Source: Methylocapsa acidiphila B2 (GTDB taxonomy: Bacteria; Pseudomonadota; Alphaproteobacteria; Rhizobiales; Beijerinckiaceae). From it: a stretch of 64,000 nt of DNA. Positions within the stretch are counted from its first letter, which is position 1; each line of letters opens with the position of its first letter. This document shows, piece after piece, positions 8,301-16,749 of the stretch. The position numbers were made by a program, and so were the translations under genes. The notes beneath the pieces were generated by a model, which saw only the letters and a list, made by a program, of their open reading frames with translations, had not been told where the DNA came from and ran no database searches. The DNA is taken from assembly GCF_000427445.1 (NCBI RefSeq), contig NZ_KE386496.1, positions 682,001 through 746,000 of the forward strand, in the 5' to 3' direction.

Positions 8301-8849
8301 TCACGCGCCGACGGCGCGCAAGGCGCAGATGTTGCTCCACCATTTCCGCAGCGACTCGCCGCAACAAGGGAGCTCCTCGTCAAGGCCGCCGGCGAATAGG
8401 CGCCATGGCTCGAGATAGCGGGCGGAGACGCAGACAAGCGTGGGGATTTCGGCGGCGGCGGCCTCGCCGATCTCAGCGTAGAGCCCCTTGCCGTCTGCTT
8501 CGAGCTTCCCGAATCTATTGAGGAACAACAGCTCTGGACCGCGCGCGATGGCGGCGGAGAGCCGCTGGCCGATCGCGGCGAGCGCGGCCGGATCGATCCG
8601 GCAGGACTGAGAATGGCGGCCGAGATCCTGCAAGATCGAAAGGCGTTCGCCGGTTTCGAGATCGAGCACATAGGTGTCGCGGCAATCGCAATCCTGCGCG
8701 CTCGCCGCGATCTGGACCACGCCGCCGAGCCGATGGCCACGCCGCGCGAGTTCGTCGGCGAATTCGGCGACGAGGCTGTTCGGGTCCTCGCCTTCGCCAT
8801 AGACGAGGGCGGCCAGCGTCTTGCGCGGGGCGGTATAGGAATGGGTCAC
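8301..8849 (-). CDS. DUF2478 protein
   Basis: Start is GTG 8849, overlapping the tusA-like stop codon (GTGA), giving 182 residues that begin with THSYTAPRKTLAALVYGEG. The protein has Cys-rich patches (QDCDCRDTYVLDL, ELPCCGESLRKWW) and the motif GRHSQSCRID. The pattern fits DUF2478, a family often encoded beside molybdenum or nitrogenase-metal genes and annotated as a putative NTPase. The classical P-loop is not evident here. Divergence from the Moco operon supports a link to molybdenum or sulfur handling. Longer upstream readings overlap tusA and are shadows. Confidence 0.7.
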   Translation of the reverse strand: MTHSYTAPRKTLAALVYGEGEDPNSLVAEFADELARRGHRLGGVVQIAASAQDCDCRDTYVLDLETGERLSILQDLGRHSQSCRIDPAALAAIGQRLSAAIARGPELLFLNRFGKLEADGKGLYAEIGEAAAAEIPTLVCVSARYLEPWRLFAGGLDEELPCCGESLRKWWSNICALRAVGA

Positions 8850-9076
8850 GGGCCCTCTCGCATAATCTCGAATATATATAAGCCGTCCGCCGATTCCTGG
8901 CGCTCCAATATATCGCCGGTCTGGCGGACCAGATGGGGAATGTCGATGACGGCGAGCGGGTCGGTGCATTCGACGACCAAGCGATCGCCCTTTGCGAGCT
9001 TGCGCAGGGCCTTGCGGGTCCGCAGCGCGGGCAGGGGGCACAACAGGCCGCGCAAATCGAGAGAGATCAAAGTCAA
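8846..9076 (-). CDS. TusA/SirA-family sulfur carrier
   Basis: A 76-residue protein with the signature LDLRGLLCPLPALRTRKAL. Cys13 of the CPxP motif is the persulfide-carrying residue in this family. TusA-like proteins relay sulfur for tRNA thiolation and for molybdenum cofactor or formate dehydrogenase maturation. Its position as first gene of an operon divergent from three moeA-type genes makes the second role more likely here. That is inference from context. Confidence 0.9.
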   Translation of the reverse strand: MTLISLDLRGLLCPLPALRTRKALRKLAKGDRLVVECTDPLAVIDIPHLVRQTGDILERQESADGLYIFEIMREGP

Positions 9077-9182
9077 TTCAGCCGTCGCGCCCGATAAGGT
9101 TACAATGCTGCGTCGGTTCAGCCTAGCCGCTGGCGGCGCCGATTTTTGCAGAATAGCATGGTTTGAAACGGAAAGGCGCGTC

Positions 9183-10337
9183 GTGAACGAAGCTGAAGAC
9201 GGGAGCGAGGCGACGCTGGAGACGGGCGGGCCGCTGGTCTCGCTTCGGGACGCGCTGGCGAGCCTTGCCCCTTATTGCCGCGAGATCGCGCCGGTCGGCC
9301 TCGCCGTCGAAGAGGCGCTGGGGCGGATAGCTGCAGCGGAGGTTCGCGCGCCGGCCGCCGTTCCCGCGCACGCGACAGCGCTGATGGACGGCTGGGCCGT
9401 CGCATCGCAAGAGACGCTTGGCGCCTCGCCTTATGCGCCTTGCTTTCCGGGCCTGGCGCCCGTTCGCGTCCGTCTTGGCGACCGCTTGCCCGATTTCGCC
9501 GACGCCGTCCTGGCGCTTCATGCGGTGGCGGGAGAGGAAATCCCCGCCCAGATCTTGAGCCCGGCCGCTCCCGGCGAGGGCGCAAGGGCGAAGGGGGGCG
9601 ATTTCGCCATGGGCGAACTCATTGTCGCAGCCGGCGGACGGCTGAAGCCCACGGATCTCGGCCTCTTGCGCACTGCCGGCGTCGAGCGCATGTCCTTGCG
9701 TATTCCGACGCTGCGCCTCCTCTTCTCCGGGCGAGAAGAGACATCCTTCGCCGCTCTGGCCGATCGGGAAGGCGCGATTTGCCGAATCGAGGCGATGGAT
9801 TTGTCGGACGCCGATCATTTGGCCCTGGCCATCGCCCGCGCCGACGCCGATCTTGTTGTCGTGATCGGAGCCGACTCCGGGGAAAGAGTCGCGGAGGTTC
9901 TGTCCCAATATGGCGCGCTTCTGGCGCCCGGGGTCGCCGTCCGGCCCGGCGCGCTCATAGGATGCGGCGTCATCGGTCGAGGCGCGCCGACGGACGAGGC
10001 CGTCTTGCCGGTGATCTTCGCGCCGGAGCGGTTTGATTGCGCCCTTGCGGCTTGGCTCTTGCTTACGCGGCCCTGTCTTCGCCTTCTATCCGGGATGAAG
10101 GAGGCGGAGGCCGGAGAGAGCCTGCCTCTCGCGCGAAAAATTGTCTCGAGTCCGGGCTTGAGCGACCTCGTCCTCCTGCGGCGGACCTTGGGCGTGGGCG
10201 GCTCAAGACTCTGGGAGCCGCTCGCGACCGGCGACCTGCCCTTCAGCGCGATCGCCCGCGCCGACGCCTGGCTGCTGGTTGAGCTGGAATCGGAGGGCTA
10301 TGCGGCCGGACAATCCGTCTTCGCGCAATTCCTGTAG
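9183..10337 (+). CDS. Divergent MoeA-like protein
   Basis: GTG 9183 is chosen as start because GGAAAGG lies six bases upstream; ATG 9105 is the alternative. The product is 384 residues. It follows the MoeA layout: an N-terminal region SLRDALASLAPYCREIAPVG, EALGRIAAAEVRAPAAVP and the MDGWAV signature (MDGYAV in canonical MoeA). The molybdate/MPT-binding loops SGGxSxG and GLPGNP seen in true MoeA are missing or unrecognisable. It therefore probably does not insert metal itself and may act as a partner or scaffold for the other two. The next gene starts 5 bases downstream. Confidence 0.75.
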   Translation: MNEAEDGSEATLETGGPLVSLRDALASLAPYCREIAPVGLAVEEALGRIAAAEVRAPAAVPAHATALMDGWAVASQETLGASPYAPCFPGLAPVRVRLGDRLPDFADAVLALHAVAGEEIPAQILSPAAPGEGARAKGGDFAMGELIVAAGGRLKPTDLGLLRTAGVERMSLRIPTLRLLFSGREETSFAALADREGAICRIEAMDLSDADHLALAIARADADLVVVIGADSGERVAEVLSQYGALLAPGVAVRPGALIGCGVIGRGAPTDEAVLPVIFAPERFDCALAAWLLLTRPCLRLLSGMKEAEAGESLPLARKIVSSPGLSDLVLLRRTLGVGGSRLWEPLATGDLPFSAIARADAWLLVELESEGYAAGQSVFAQFL

Positions 10338-10342
10338 CGTCT

Positions 10343-12331
10343 ATGTCTCGAGCGAAAATGAGCCAGTCCGAAAAGCGAGCCGGAAGCGCCTCCGGCGGCC
10401 AAGAGCAATTCCTCACTGTGCTCTCGCGCGAGGAGGCGACGCGCCGGTTTCGGGCGCATCTCTCCATGCGGCCGGTCGGCGACGAAGCGGTCTCCCTAGC
10501 CGAAAGCCTCGGCCGCGTGCTGTCGCAAACTTTGCGCGCGCCGATCGACGTTCCACCCTTCGATCGCTCCCTCGTCGATGGTTTCGCGCTGCGTGGCGCA
10601 GACGTCGCGACGGCGAGCGACTCCGCGCCCCTTCGGTTGGCCCTGAACGCCGAGACCATCGCCTGCGGAACCGCGCCGCGGCTCGAGGTCGCCGCCGGGA
10701 CGGCGACGCCGATCGCAACCGGCGGGCCTTTGCCGCGCGGCGCCGACGCCGTCTGCATGATCGAGCAGACCGATCCCGACGGCCCTGGCCACATCCTCGT
10801 GCGGCGCGGGCTCGCGCCCGGCCAGAACATTGGCTTCGCCGGCGGCGACCTCGCGCAAGGGGAGACGCTTTTGCGCCGGGGCGGACGCATCGGCTCACGC
10901 GAGATCGGCATGCTCGCGGCCTGCGGGCTCGCCGTGGTTCCGGTCTATCGTCGCCCGCGCGTGGCGATCGTTTCAACAGGGGATGAACTCGTCCAGCCCG
11001 GGGACCCTCTGCGCCCAGCCGCAATCTATGATTCCAATGCGCCGATCATCGGCGCGGCGGTGCGCGAGAATGGCGGCGAGGCAGTTTTCCTTGGCGCCAT
11101 CCCCGACGACGAGACGGCGCTCGAGGCGAGCCTCAAAGAGGCGCTTGCGAGCTGCGACATGGTCATTCTCTCCGGCGGCACCTCGAAAAGCGCAGGCGAC
11201 CTCACCTACCGGGTCGTCTCCCGCCTCGGCCGGCCGGGCGTCGTCGCCCATGGCGTCGCCCTCAAGCCCGGCAAGCCGCTCTGCCTCGCGGTCGCCGACG
11301 GCAAGCCCGTCGTCATCCTGCCGGGCTTTCCGACCTCGGCCATGTTCACCTTCCATGATTTCGTTGCGCCGGTCTTGCGCGCGATGAGCGGCGTCGCGGC
11401 GCGGCGCGACGCCTCCGTCGCGGCGGTGACCCCGGTCCGCATCCTTTCCGATCTCGGCCGCACGGAATTCGTCATGGTCGCTCTGACGCAAGGCGATCAC
11501 GGACTCAACGCTTTTGCCTTAGCGAAAGGGTCGGGGTCGATTTCCGCATTCGCCCAAGCCGACGGGTTCTTGACCATAGACGCGCTGGCCGACCATCTGG
11601 CCGAGGGCGCGCGGGTGGACGTGACCCTGTTCGATCCCGAGCTGAAGGTCCCCGATCTCGCGATCATGGGCTCGCATTGCGTGGGCCTCGAAATCGTCCT
11701 CGACGCGCTCGCCGAGGCGGGGATTTCGGCCCGCACGGTCGCGATCGGCAGCCTGGGCGGCCTCGCGGCGGCGAAGCGGGGCGAGTGCGACATCGCCCCC
11801 ATTCATCTGATGGACCCTGAGACCCAAGTCTACAACAAGCCTTATATCGGCGCAGGCCTGACCCTCGTCGAAGGCTGGCGGCGCATGCAAGGCCTCGTCT
11901 ATCCGCCGGGCGACGCGCGTTTCGAGGGCCGCTCAGCGCAAGAGGCGATCGCCGCCGCGCTCGCCGATCCGAATTGCCACATGGTCAACCGCAATCAGGG
12001 CGCCGGCACGCGCATCATGATTGATCGCCTGATCGGCGCGGCGCGCCCGCTCGGCTATTGGAACCAGCCGAAATCACATAATGCGGTCGCCGCCGCCGTG
12101 GCCCAAGGCCGCGCCGATTGGGGCGTCGCCATCGAGCCGGTCGCGCGCGCCTATGGACTAGGCTTCCTGCCGATCGGCGAGGAGCATTATGATTTCGCGA
12201 TCCCGCAAAGCCGGCGAGACGCACCGGCGGTGCGGGCCTTCGTCGAGGCGCTCGCGCGGGACGACGTCGCAGCCGGCCTAAGGGCGATCGGCTTCGTCCC
12301 CGCCCGCGAAGGATCGACCGCATGCGCGTGA
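10343..12331 (+). CDS. MoeA domain fused to a periplasmic-binding-protein-like domain
   Basis: A 662-residue fusion. Residues 1 to about 420 are MoeA-like, with VPPFDRSLVDGFALRGADV, VAIVSTGDELVQPG, LSGGTSKSAGDLT and ILPGFPTSAMFTFHDF. The remaining 230 residues form a PBP-like domain (MGSHCVGLEIVLDALAEAGI, IAPIHLMDPETQVYNKPYI, HMVNRNQGAGTRIMIDRLI), as in archaeal and some bacterial molybdopterin proteins that may sense molybdate or cofactor. It should act in the cytoplasm, since no signal peptide is seen. Its end overlaps mobB by 10 bases. Confidence 0.85.
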   Translation: MSRAKMSQSEKRAGSASGGQEQFLTVLSREEATRRFRAHLSMRPVGDEAVSLAESLGRVLSQTLRAPIDVPPFDRSLVDGFALRGADVATASDSAPLRLALNAETIACGTAPRLEVAAGTATPIATGGPLPRGADAVCMIEQTDPDGPGHILVRRGLAPGQNIGFAGGDLAQGETLLRRGGRIGSREIGMLAACGLAVVPVYRRPRVAIVSTGDELVQPGDPLRPAAIYDSNAPIIGAAVRENGGEAVFLGAIPDDETALEASLKEALASCDMVILSGGTSKSAGDLTYRVVSRLGRPGVVAHGVALKPGKPLCLAVADGKPVVILPGFPTSAMFTFHDFVAPVLRAMSGVAARRDASVAAVTPVRILSDLGRTEFVMVALTQGDHGLNAFALAKGSGSISAFAQADGFLTIDALADHLAEGARVDVTLFDPELKVPDLAIMGSHCVGLEIVLDALAEAGISARTVAIGSLGGLAAAKRGECDIAPIHLMDPETQVYNKPYIGAGLTLVEGWRRMQGLVYPPGDARFEGRSAQEAIAAALADPNCHMVNRNQGAGTRIMIDRLIGAARPLGYWNQPKSHNAVAAAVAQGRADWGVAIEPVARAYGLGFLPIGEEHYDFAIPQSRRDAPAVRAFVEALARDDVAAGLRAIGFVPAREGSTACA

Positions 12332-12894
12332 TCGGCCTCGCCGGATGGAGCGGCGCGGGCAAGACGACTCTGATCGTGAAGCTCATCCCGTTTTTCCGCG
12401 CGCGGGGGACAAGCGTCTCCACGCTCAAACACGCCCATCACGGCTTCGACGTCGATGCGCCGGGCAAGGATTCCTTTGCGCATCGCGAAGCCGGCGCTAA
12501 CGAGGTTCTCGTCGCCTCGTCCAAGCGATGGGCCTTGATGCATGAGCTGCGCGGGGCTAATGAGCCCGGTCTTTCCGAGCTGTTGCGCCAATTGAGCCCA
12601 GTCGATCTTGTCCTCGTCGAGGGCTATAAACGCGACTCCCATGCCAAGATCGAAGTTCATCGCGCCTTGAACGCAAAGCCGCTCCTTTATCCGCATGATA
12701 GAACGATCGCGGCGCTGGCGACCGATTTGGCCGCGCCGCCGGATCTGCCGCATGCGCATTTGGACGATGTCGCGGCGGTCGCCGATCTAATCGCGCGCTT
12801 CGCCCAGCCCCTGGAAAAGACGCTCCGCGATCTTTCCGAAAACCCGCCCGTGGCGGAGGAGAATCTGCGCGATGGCCCAGCTCGGCAAGGATAG
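12322..12894 (+). CDS. mobB: Molybdopterin-guanine dinucleotide biosynthesis protein MobB
   Basis: A 190-residue GTP-binding adapter that helps MobA form the guanine dinucleotide form of the cofactor. The P-loop is GWSGAGKTT (residues 8-16), followed by KHAHHGFDVDAPGKDSFAH and the Walker B-like DLVLVEGYKRD, all typical of MobB. A C-terminal extension of some 20 residues runs into the next gene, overlapping it by 23 bases, which points to translational coupling with moeA. Confidence 0.95.
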   Translation: MRVIGLAGWSGAGKTTLIVKLIPFFRARGTSVSTLKHAHHGFDVDAPGKDSFAHREAGANEVLVASSKRWALMHELRGANEPGLSELLRQLSPVDLVLVEGYKRDSHAKIEVHRALNAKPLLYPHDRTIAALATDLAAPPDLPHAHLDDVAAVADLIARFAQPLEKTLRDLSENPPVAEENLRDGPARQG

Positions 12895-14128
12895 TTTCGC
12901 CGCTGGCGACAGACTCATGCCGGTCGGCGAGGCGGTCGAGCTTCTCTTCGCCCGCACGCCCTGCGTCGAGGGGATCGAGACCGTCGCGCTCGCAGAGGCG
13001 GAAGGCCGCGTGCTCGCCGAGGCTTTGGCCGCGCCGATCGATCTGCCGGCTTTCGACAATTCAGCGGTCGATGGCTATGCGGTGCGCTTCGCGGATCTCA
13101 CGCCCGAGAGAGAATCCGTCCTTCCTGTCTCCGGGCGGGTGGCCGCCGGCCATGCGCCCGGAACCGATCGCGTCGCGGGCGTCGCCGTCCGCATCTTCAC
13201 CGGCGCCGCCATGCCAGAGGGCGCGGACACGGTCTTCATGCAGGAGGATTGCCGCATCCTCCCCGACGGCTCGGTCGCGCTGCCGAAAGGATTGACGCTC
13301 GGCGCGAACCGACGGCTGCGCGGCGAGGATATTGGCGTCGGGAGAGAGGCGCTTCCGCGTGGGCGGCGCCTGCGGCCGGAGGACATCGGCCTCGCCGCCG
13401 CGCTCGGCGTCGAGCGGCTCGCCGTGCGGCGACGCCTGAAGGCGGCGGTCTTTTCCACCGGAGATGAAATCGTCTCGCCCGGCGAGCCGCTGCCCGCGGC
13501 CGCGGTCTATGACGCCAACCGCTTCGTCCTCCAAGGGCTCCTGCGGCGTCTCGGCGTCGAGGTCACCGATCTCGGCATTCTGAAGGACGATCCCGAGAGG
13601 ATCGGCGCGGCGCTGCGCGGCGCGGCGCAGACGCATGATCTCGTCATCACCTCGGGCGGGGTGTCGACCGGGGAGGAGGATCACGTCAAGGCCGCGATCT
13701 CGCAGAACGGCTCGCTGGTTTTCTGGCGTCTCGCCATCAAGCCGGGGCGGCCGGTCGCGATGGGCGTGATCGAAGGCGCGCCATTCGTCGGCCTTCCCGG
13801 CAATCCGGTCGCGGTTTTCGTGACCTTCGTCACTGTCGTGCGCCCCTTGATCGCGGCGCTGTCCGGCGCCTTGTTCGAGCCGGCCCGCGCTGTGGCCGTC
13901 GCCTCGGGCTTTTCTTACAAGAAGAAAAAGGGGCGACGCGAATTTGTCCGCGTCTCCTTGCGATTAGGCGCAACGGGCGAAGCGATCGCCGACAAATACC
14001 CGGTCGAAGGCGCGGCCGTCCTAACCTCGCTGACGCGGACTCATGGCTTCGTCGAGCTGCCCGAGGACGTTTCGGCGGTGGCGCCCGGAGATCAGGTGGC
14101 TTTCGTCGACTACGATCTGATCCGATAG
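12872..14128 (+). CDS. moeA: Molybdopterin molybdenumtransferase MoeA
   Basis: A 418-residue canonical MoeA, which inserts molybdenum (or tungsten) into adenylylated molybdopterin. All signatures are present: LPAFDNSAVDGYAVRF, TGAAMPEGADTV, VFSTGDEIVSPGEPL, the loop TSGGVSTGEEDHV, FWRLAIKPGRPVAMG and GLPGNPVAVFVTF. This is the third moeA-type gene in a row and the only one with a full set of motifs, so it is the likely catalyst. The rightward operon probably serves a formate dehydrogenase or another Mo/W enzyme encoded elsewhere. Confidence 0.95.
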   Translation: MAQLGKDSFAAGDRLMPVGEAVELLFARTPCVEGIETVALAEAEGRVLAEALAAPIDLPAFDNSAVDGYAVRFADLTPERESVLPVSGRVAAGHAPGTDRVAGVAVRIFTGAAMPEGADTVFMQEDCRILPDGSVALPKGLTLGANRRLRGEDIGVGREALPRGRRLRPEDIGLAAALGVERLAVRRRLKAAVFSTGDEIVSPGEPLPAAAVYDANRFVLQGLLRRLGVEVTDLGILKDDPERIGAALRGAAQTHDLVITSGGVSTGEEDHVKAAISQNGSLVFWRLAIKPGRPVAMGVIEGAPFVGLPGNPVAVFVTFVTVVRPLIAALSGALFEPARAVAVASGFSYKKKKGRREFVRVSLRLGATGEAIADKYPVEGAAVLTSLTRTHGFVELPEDVSAVAPGDQVAFVDYDLIR

Positions 14129-14247
14129 CCTCTCTCGCTTTATCTTCGCAGCATCTTCGCCGCGTCGCTCTCTTGATCCTGCGGCCTCGCCTGTGCTCAA
14201 CACTTGGGCGGGCCGAGCGCATGGGAATCGTGGGAGGTTGGGCGAGA

Positions 14248-14643
14248 ATGCTCTATCTATGGATCATGATCGGCAGCGCGCTCGGCGGCGCCTCGCGCTA
14301 TTGGTTTTCGGGCTTCGTGGACAACCATCTTGGCGGCGCCTTCCCCTGGGGGACGATCCTTGTGAACGTCAGCGGCTCCTTCGTCATCGGCTTTTTCGCA
14401 ACGCTCACGGGCCCCGATGGGCGTGTGCTCGCGAGCACGACGGCGCGCCAATTCGTGATGGTTGGTCTCTGCGGCGGCTACACGACCTTTTCCTCCTTCA
14501 GCCTGCAAACGCTCTATCTTGCGCGCGACGGCGAATGGCTGCGCGCGGGCGCCAACGCCGTCCTGTCGGTGACGCTCTGTTTCCTGGCGGTCTGGCTCGG
14601 CCATGTCGCCGCTTCCGCGCTCAATCAGCTCAAGGGAGCGTGA
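14248..14643 (+). CDS. crcB: Fluoride channel CrcB (Fluc)
   Basis: ATG 14248 follows GGGAGG by ten bases and gives 131 residues, the normal family length; starts at 14221 or 14173 would add a non-conserved leader. Four transmembrane helices are visible, with the family motifs GSALGGASRYWFSGF, GTILVNVSGSFVIGF and the pore motif GGYTTFSSFS. CrcB forms dual-topology dimers that let fluoride leave the cell. It is followed three bases later by a DUF190 gene, a common pairing. I looked for a fluoride riboswitch in 14129-14247 and could not support one. Confidence 0.9.
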   Translation: MLYLWIMIGSALGGASRYWFSGFVDNHLGGAFPWGTILVNVSGSFVIGFFATLTGPDGRVLASTTARQFVMVGLCGGYTTFSSFSLQTLYLARDGEWLRAGANAVLSVTLCFLAVWLGHVAASALNQLKGA

Positions 14644-14646
14644 TCG

Positions 14647-14988
14647 ATGCAAATCCCTCGCAACGCCGTGCTTCTGCGGATCTTCATCGGGGAGGATGAC
14701 CGCCACGGCCATCAACCGCTTTATGAAGCGATTGTGATGAAGGCGCGCGAGCTTCATCTCGCCGGCGCGACCGTGCTGCGCGGGCCGATGGGCTTTGGCC
14801 ATTCGAGCCGTCTTCACACGACCAAGATCCTGAGCCTGTCCGAGGATCTGCCTTTTGTGATTGAGATCGTCGACAGCGAGGAGAAGATCAACGCTTTTCT
14901 CCCCGCGCTCGACGCTATGATGGGAAGCGGCCTCATCACCCTGGAGAAGGTTCAGGTGCTGCAATATGGGGCGAACGGCAACGCGTGA
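14647..14988 (+). CDS. DUF190 protein (CrcB partner, PII-like fold)
   Basis: A 113-residue protein matching DUF190. Conserved features include LLRIFIGEDDRHGHQPLYEAI, GATVLRGPMGFGHSS and the segment PFVIEIVDSEEKI. The family adopts a PII-like fold and is nearly always next to crcB, suggesting a regulator of fluoride export or a fluoride/nucleotide sensor; this is not biochemically settled as far as I know. The start lies three bases after the crcB stop. Confidence 0.9.
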   Translation: MQIPRNAVLLRIFIGEDDRHGHQPLYEAIVMKARELHLAGATVLRGPMGFGHSSRLHTTKILSLSEDLPFVIEIVDSEEKINAFLPALDAMMGSGLITLEKVQVLQYGANGNA

Positions 14989-14994
14989 AGCGCC

Positions 14995-15636
14995 TCAGGC
15001 GGCGTCTTGGCCAAGCGTCGCAAGATTATAGCCTTCCTCCCGTAGGACCCTTTGCACGGCGGGGCGCGTCAGCATGCGCCGGTAATGCGCCCGAAGATTA
15101 GCCGGCAAGGGAATTTTCGTTTTGTCGGCCCAGAACTCGACATAGAATAAAATCGGATCGGCGATGGAGAATTGGCCCACGACATAGTCTTTGGCGCCGA
15201 GCTGATCGTTCAGGATCGCGAAACATTTTTCGACCAACTCGCGGCCGAAGGCGCGGACCGCTTCGTGATCGGCCTCATTGCGGGTGAAGGTCGGGGTCGC
15301 GAAAATCCGCGCGAAGCCTTGCCCATGAACGGTTCCAACGACGAAGGCGAGGGTTTCGACCACCCTTGTCTCGGCCTCGACGTCGTCTGGCAGGAGCTTC
15401 GCCCGTGGATTGGCGCGCGCGAGCCAATAGGCGATCGCCTGGACTTCGGTGAGCGAGGAGCCGTCGTCGCGCACCAGCGTCGGAATGGTCGATTTAGGAT
15501 TGATCGCGAGATAGTCTGGTTTGAAATGATCGCCGGCCGGAAGGTTGACGATATAGGCCTCGAACGCCTTGTCGAGTTCCTCGAGCAGAATATGGATGCC
15601 GGTCGAGCAAGAGCCCGGCGTCATATAGAATTTCAT
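14995..15636 (-). CDS. Glutathione S-transferase
   Basis: A 213-residue GST. The N-terminal thioredoxin-fold domain starts MKFYMTPGSCSTGIHILLEE, where Ser/Cys near residues 9-11 would be the glutathione-activating residue as in beta-class GSTs. The conserved NPKSTIPTLV (cis-Pro) and LTEVQAIAYWLA follow, then an all-helical C-terminal domain with FSIADPILFYVEFW. It likely conjugates or reduces electrophiles in the cytoplasm. It is transcribed away from the oxalate cluster in the same direction as the LysR gene, but 103 bases separate them. Confidence 0.9.
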   Translation of the reverse strand: MKFYMTPGSCSTGIHILLEELDKAFEAYIVNLPAGDHFKPDYLAINPKSTIPTLVRDDGSSLTEVQAIAYWLARANPRAKLLPDDVEAETRVVETLAFVVGTVHGQGFARIFATPTFTRNEADHEAVRAFGRELVEKCFAILNDQLGAKDYVVGQFSIADPILFYVEFWADKTKIPLPANLRAHYRRMLTRPAVQRVLREEGYNLATLGQDAA

Positions 15637-15739
15637 CTCGAACTATCCCTTGTCGCCGGCGCCGCTTCTCGGCGCGCCTTCAGCCTTTCGCCGCGGGCGT
15701 TTCGGCGCAAGAGAAATGCGTGCCACCAGGCGGCGCGGT

Positions 15740-16618
15740 TCAGAAGCCCTCGGCCTTGGCGTAAATGGCGGCGGCGAGCTCGGCCGCGGGCGCCGCGGAG
15801 CTTTGTCGCGCGCGCAGCAGTACGAACTCGACGTCCCCCAGACCGGGCAGCGTTTGGCGGAACAAATTTTCTCCGACTAGACCTGGGCCTGGCTGACATT
15901 CGATCAAGCCCTTGGGCAGCAACTTGCGCGAATGCGCCATAATTCCAAGGCCGGCTTGCGCGGCAGCGACGAGGCCGCTCAGGCTTCCGCTGGTGCAGGC
16001 GATGCGCCAGGGAATCCCGGCCTGTTCGAGCGCGGCCAGCGCCACGAAACGCGACATGCTCGGCGGCGGATAGAGGATCAGCTGGACCTGGTCTCCGTCC
16101 AAGCCTGGGGTCTCCGCGCCGCGGGCCCAGACGAAGCGGTCGCGCCAGACGAGCTCGCCGCGCTCCTCGCCCGGCCAGCGCTTGCACAAGACGATGTCGA
16201 GCTCGCCGGCGTCGAACCGCGCGATCAGGCTATTGCTGAGCGCAATCGTGAATTCGAGGTCGATCAAGGGATGGTCCTGCACGAAGCCGCGCAGCACGTC
16301 AGGCAGCCATGAGGACACGAGATCCTCGGAGGCGCCGAAGCGCAGGCGGCCGCGGAGCTTCGTTCCGGCGAAATGGCGCCTGGCGCGCTCATTGACCTCG
16401 AGGATGCTGCGCGCGAAGCCGACGAGCGTCTCGCCTTCGATCGTCAAGGCGACGGAATGCGTGTCGCGCACGAAAAGCCGGTGACCGACCGCCGTCTCGA
16501 GCTTGCGGACATGGTCGCTGACGGTCGGCTGGCCCAAGCCGAGCTTGCGGCTCGCCTCGGAGAAACTATTTCCCTCCGCGATCATCAGGAAGGTCTGCAA
16601 GAGCGCGGGATCGAGCAT
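15740..16618 (-). CDS. LysR-family transcriptional regulator
   Basis: A 292-residue LysR regulator. The helix-turn-helix is NSFSEASRKLGLGQPTVSDH at about residues 17-36, followed by the usual linker VRKLETAVGHRLFVRD. An effector domain then begins with GRLRFGASEDLVSSW. The gene is divergent from the oxalate decarboxylase gene and the shared spacer holds LysR-type half sites, so it probably controls that gene and itself. Oxalate or formate as the co-inducer is a guess from position. Confidence 0.9.
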   Translation of the reverse strand: MLDPALLQTFLMIAEGNSFSEASRKLGLGQPTVSDHVRKLETAVGHRLFVRDTHSVALTIEGETLVGFARSILEVNERARRHFAGTKLRGRLRFGASEDLVSSWLPDVLRGFVQDHPLIDLEFTIALSNSLIARFDAGELDIVLCKRWPGEERGELVWRDRFVWARGAETPGLDGDQVQLILYPPPSMSRFVALAALEQAGIPWRIACTSGSLSGLVAAAQAGLGIMAHSRKLLPKGLIECQPGPGLVGENLFRQTLPGLGDVEFVLLRARQSSAAPAAELAAAIYAKAEGF

Positions 16619-16627
16619 GGGCCGACC

Positions 16628-16664
16628 CTATCGGAAAAGACGATAGCAATAATCGCGACTATCG
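16628..16664. promoter_or_regulatory. Candidate LysR operator in the lysR-oxdC spacer
   Basis: Three copies of the same hexamer alternate in orientation: CTATCG at 16628-16633, CGATAG at 16641-16646 and CTATCG at 16659-16664. The first two form a dyad with a T-N11-A core (T 16631, A 16643), the classical LysR site. It lies ten bases upstream of the regulator start codon and about 85 bases before oxdC, suiting autorepression and activation of the target. Confidence 0.6.
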
Positions 16665-16749
16665 GCGTTCCACCCCCGATGACAATCCGCAATCTTGCGC
16701 GGAAGCCGGCTGGGTTGCTCCGCCGACGATAAAACTCAGGGAGAAAACA

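Noticed and set aside
14129-14247. Fluoride riboswitch upstream of crcB
   Set aside because: The conserved pairing and pseudoknot pattern of that riboswitch could not be found in this short spacer.
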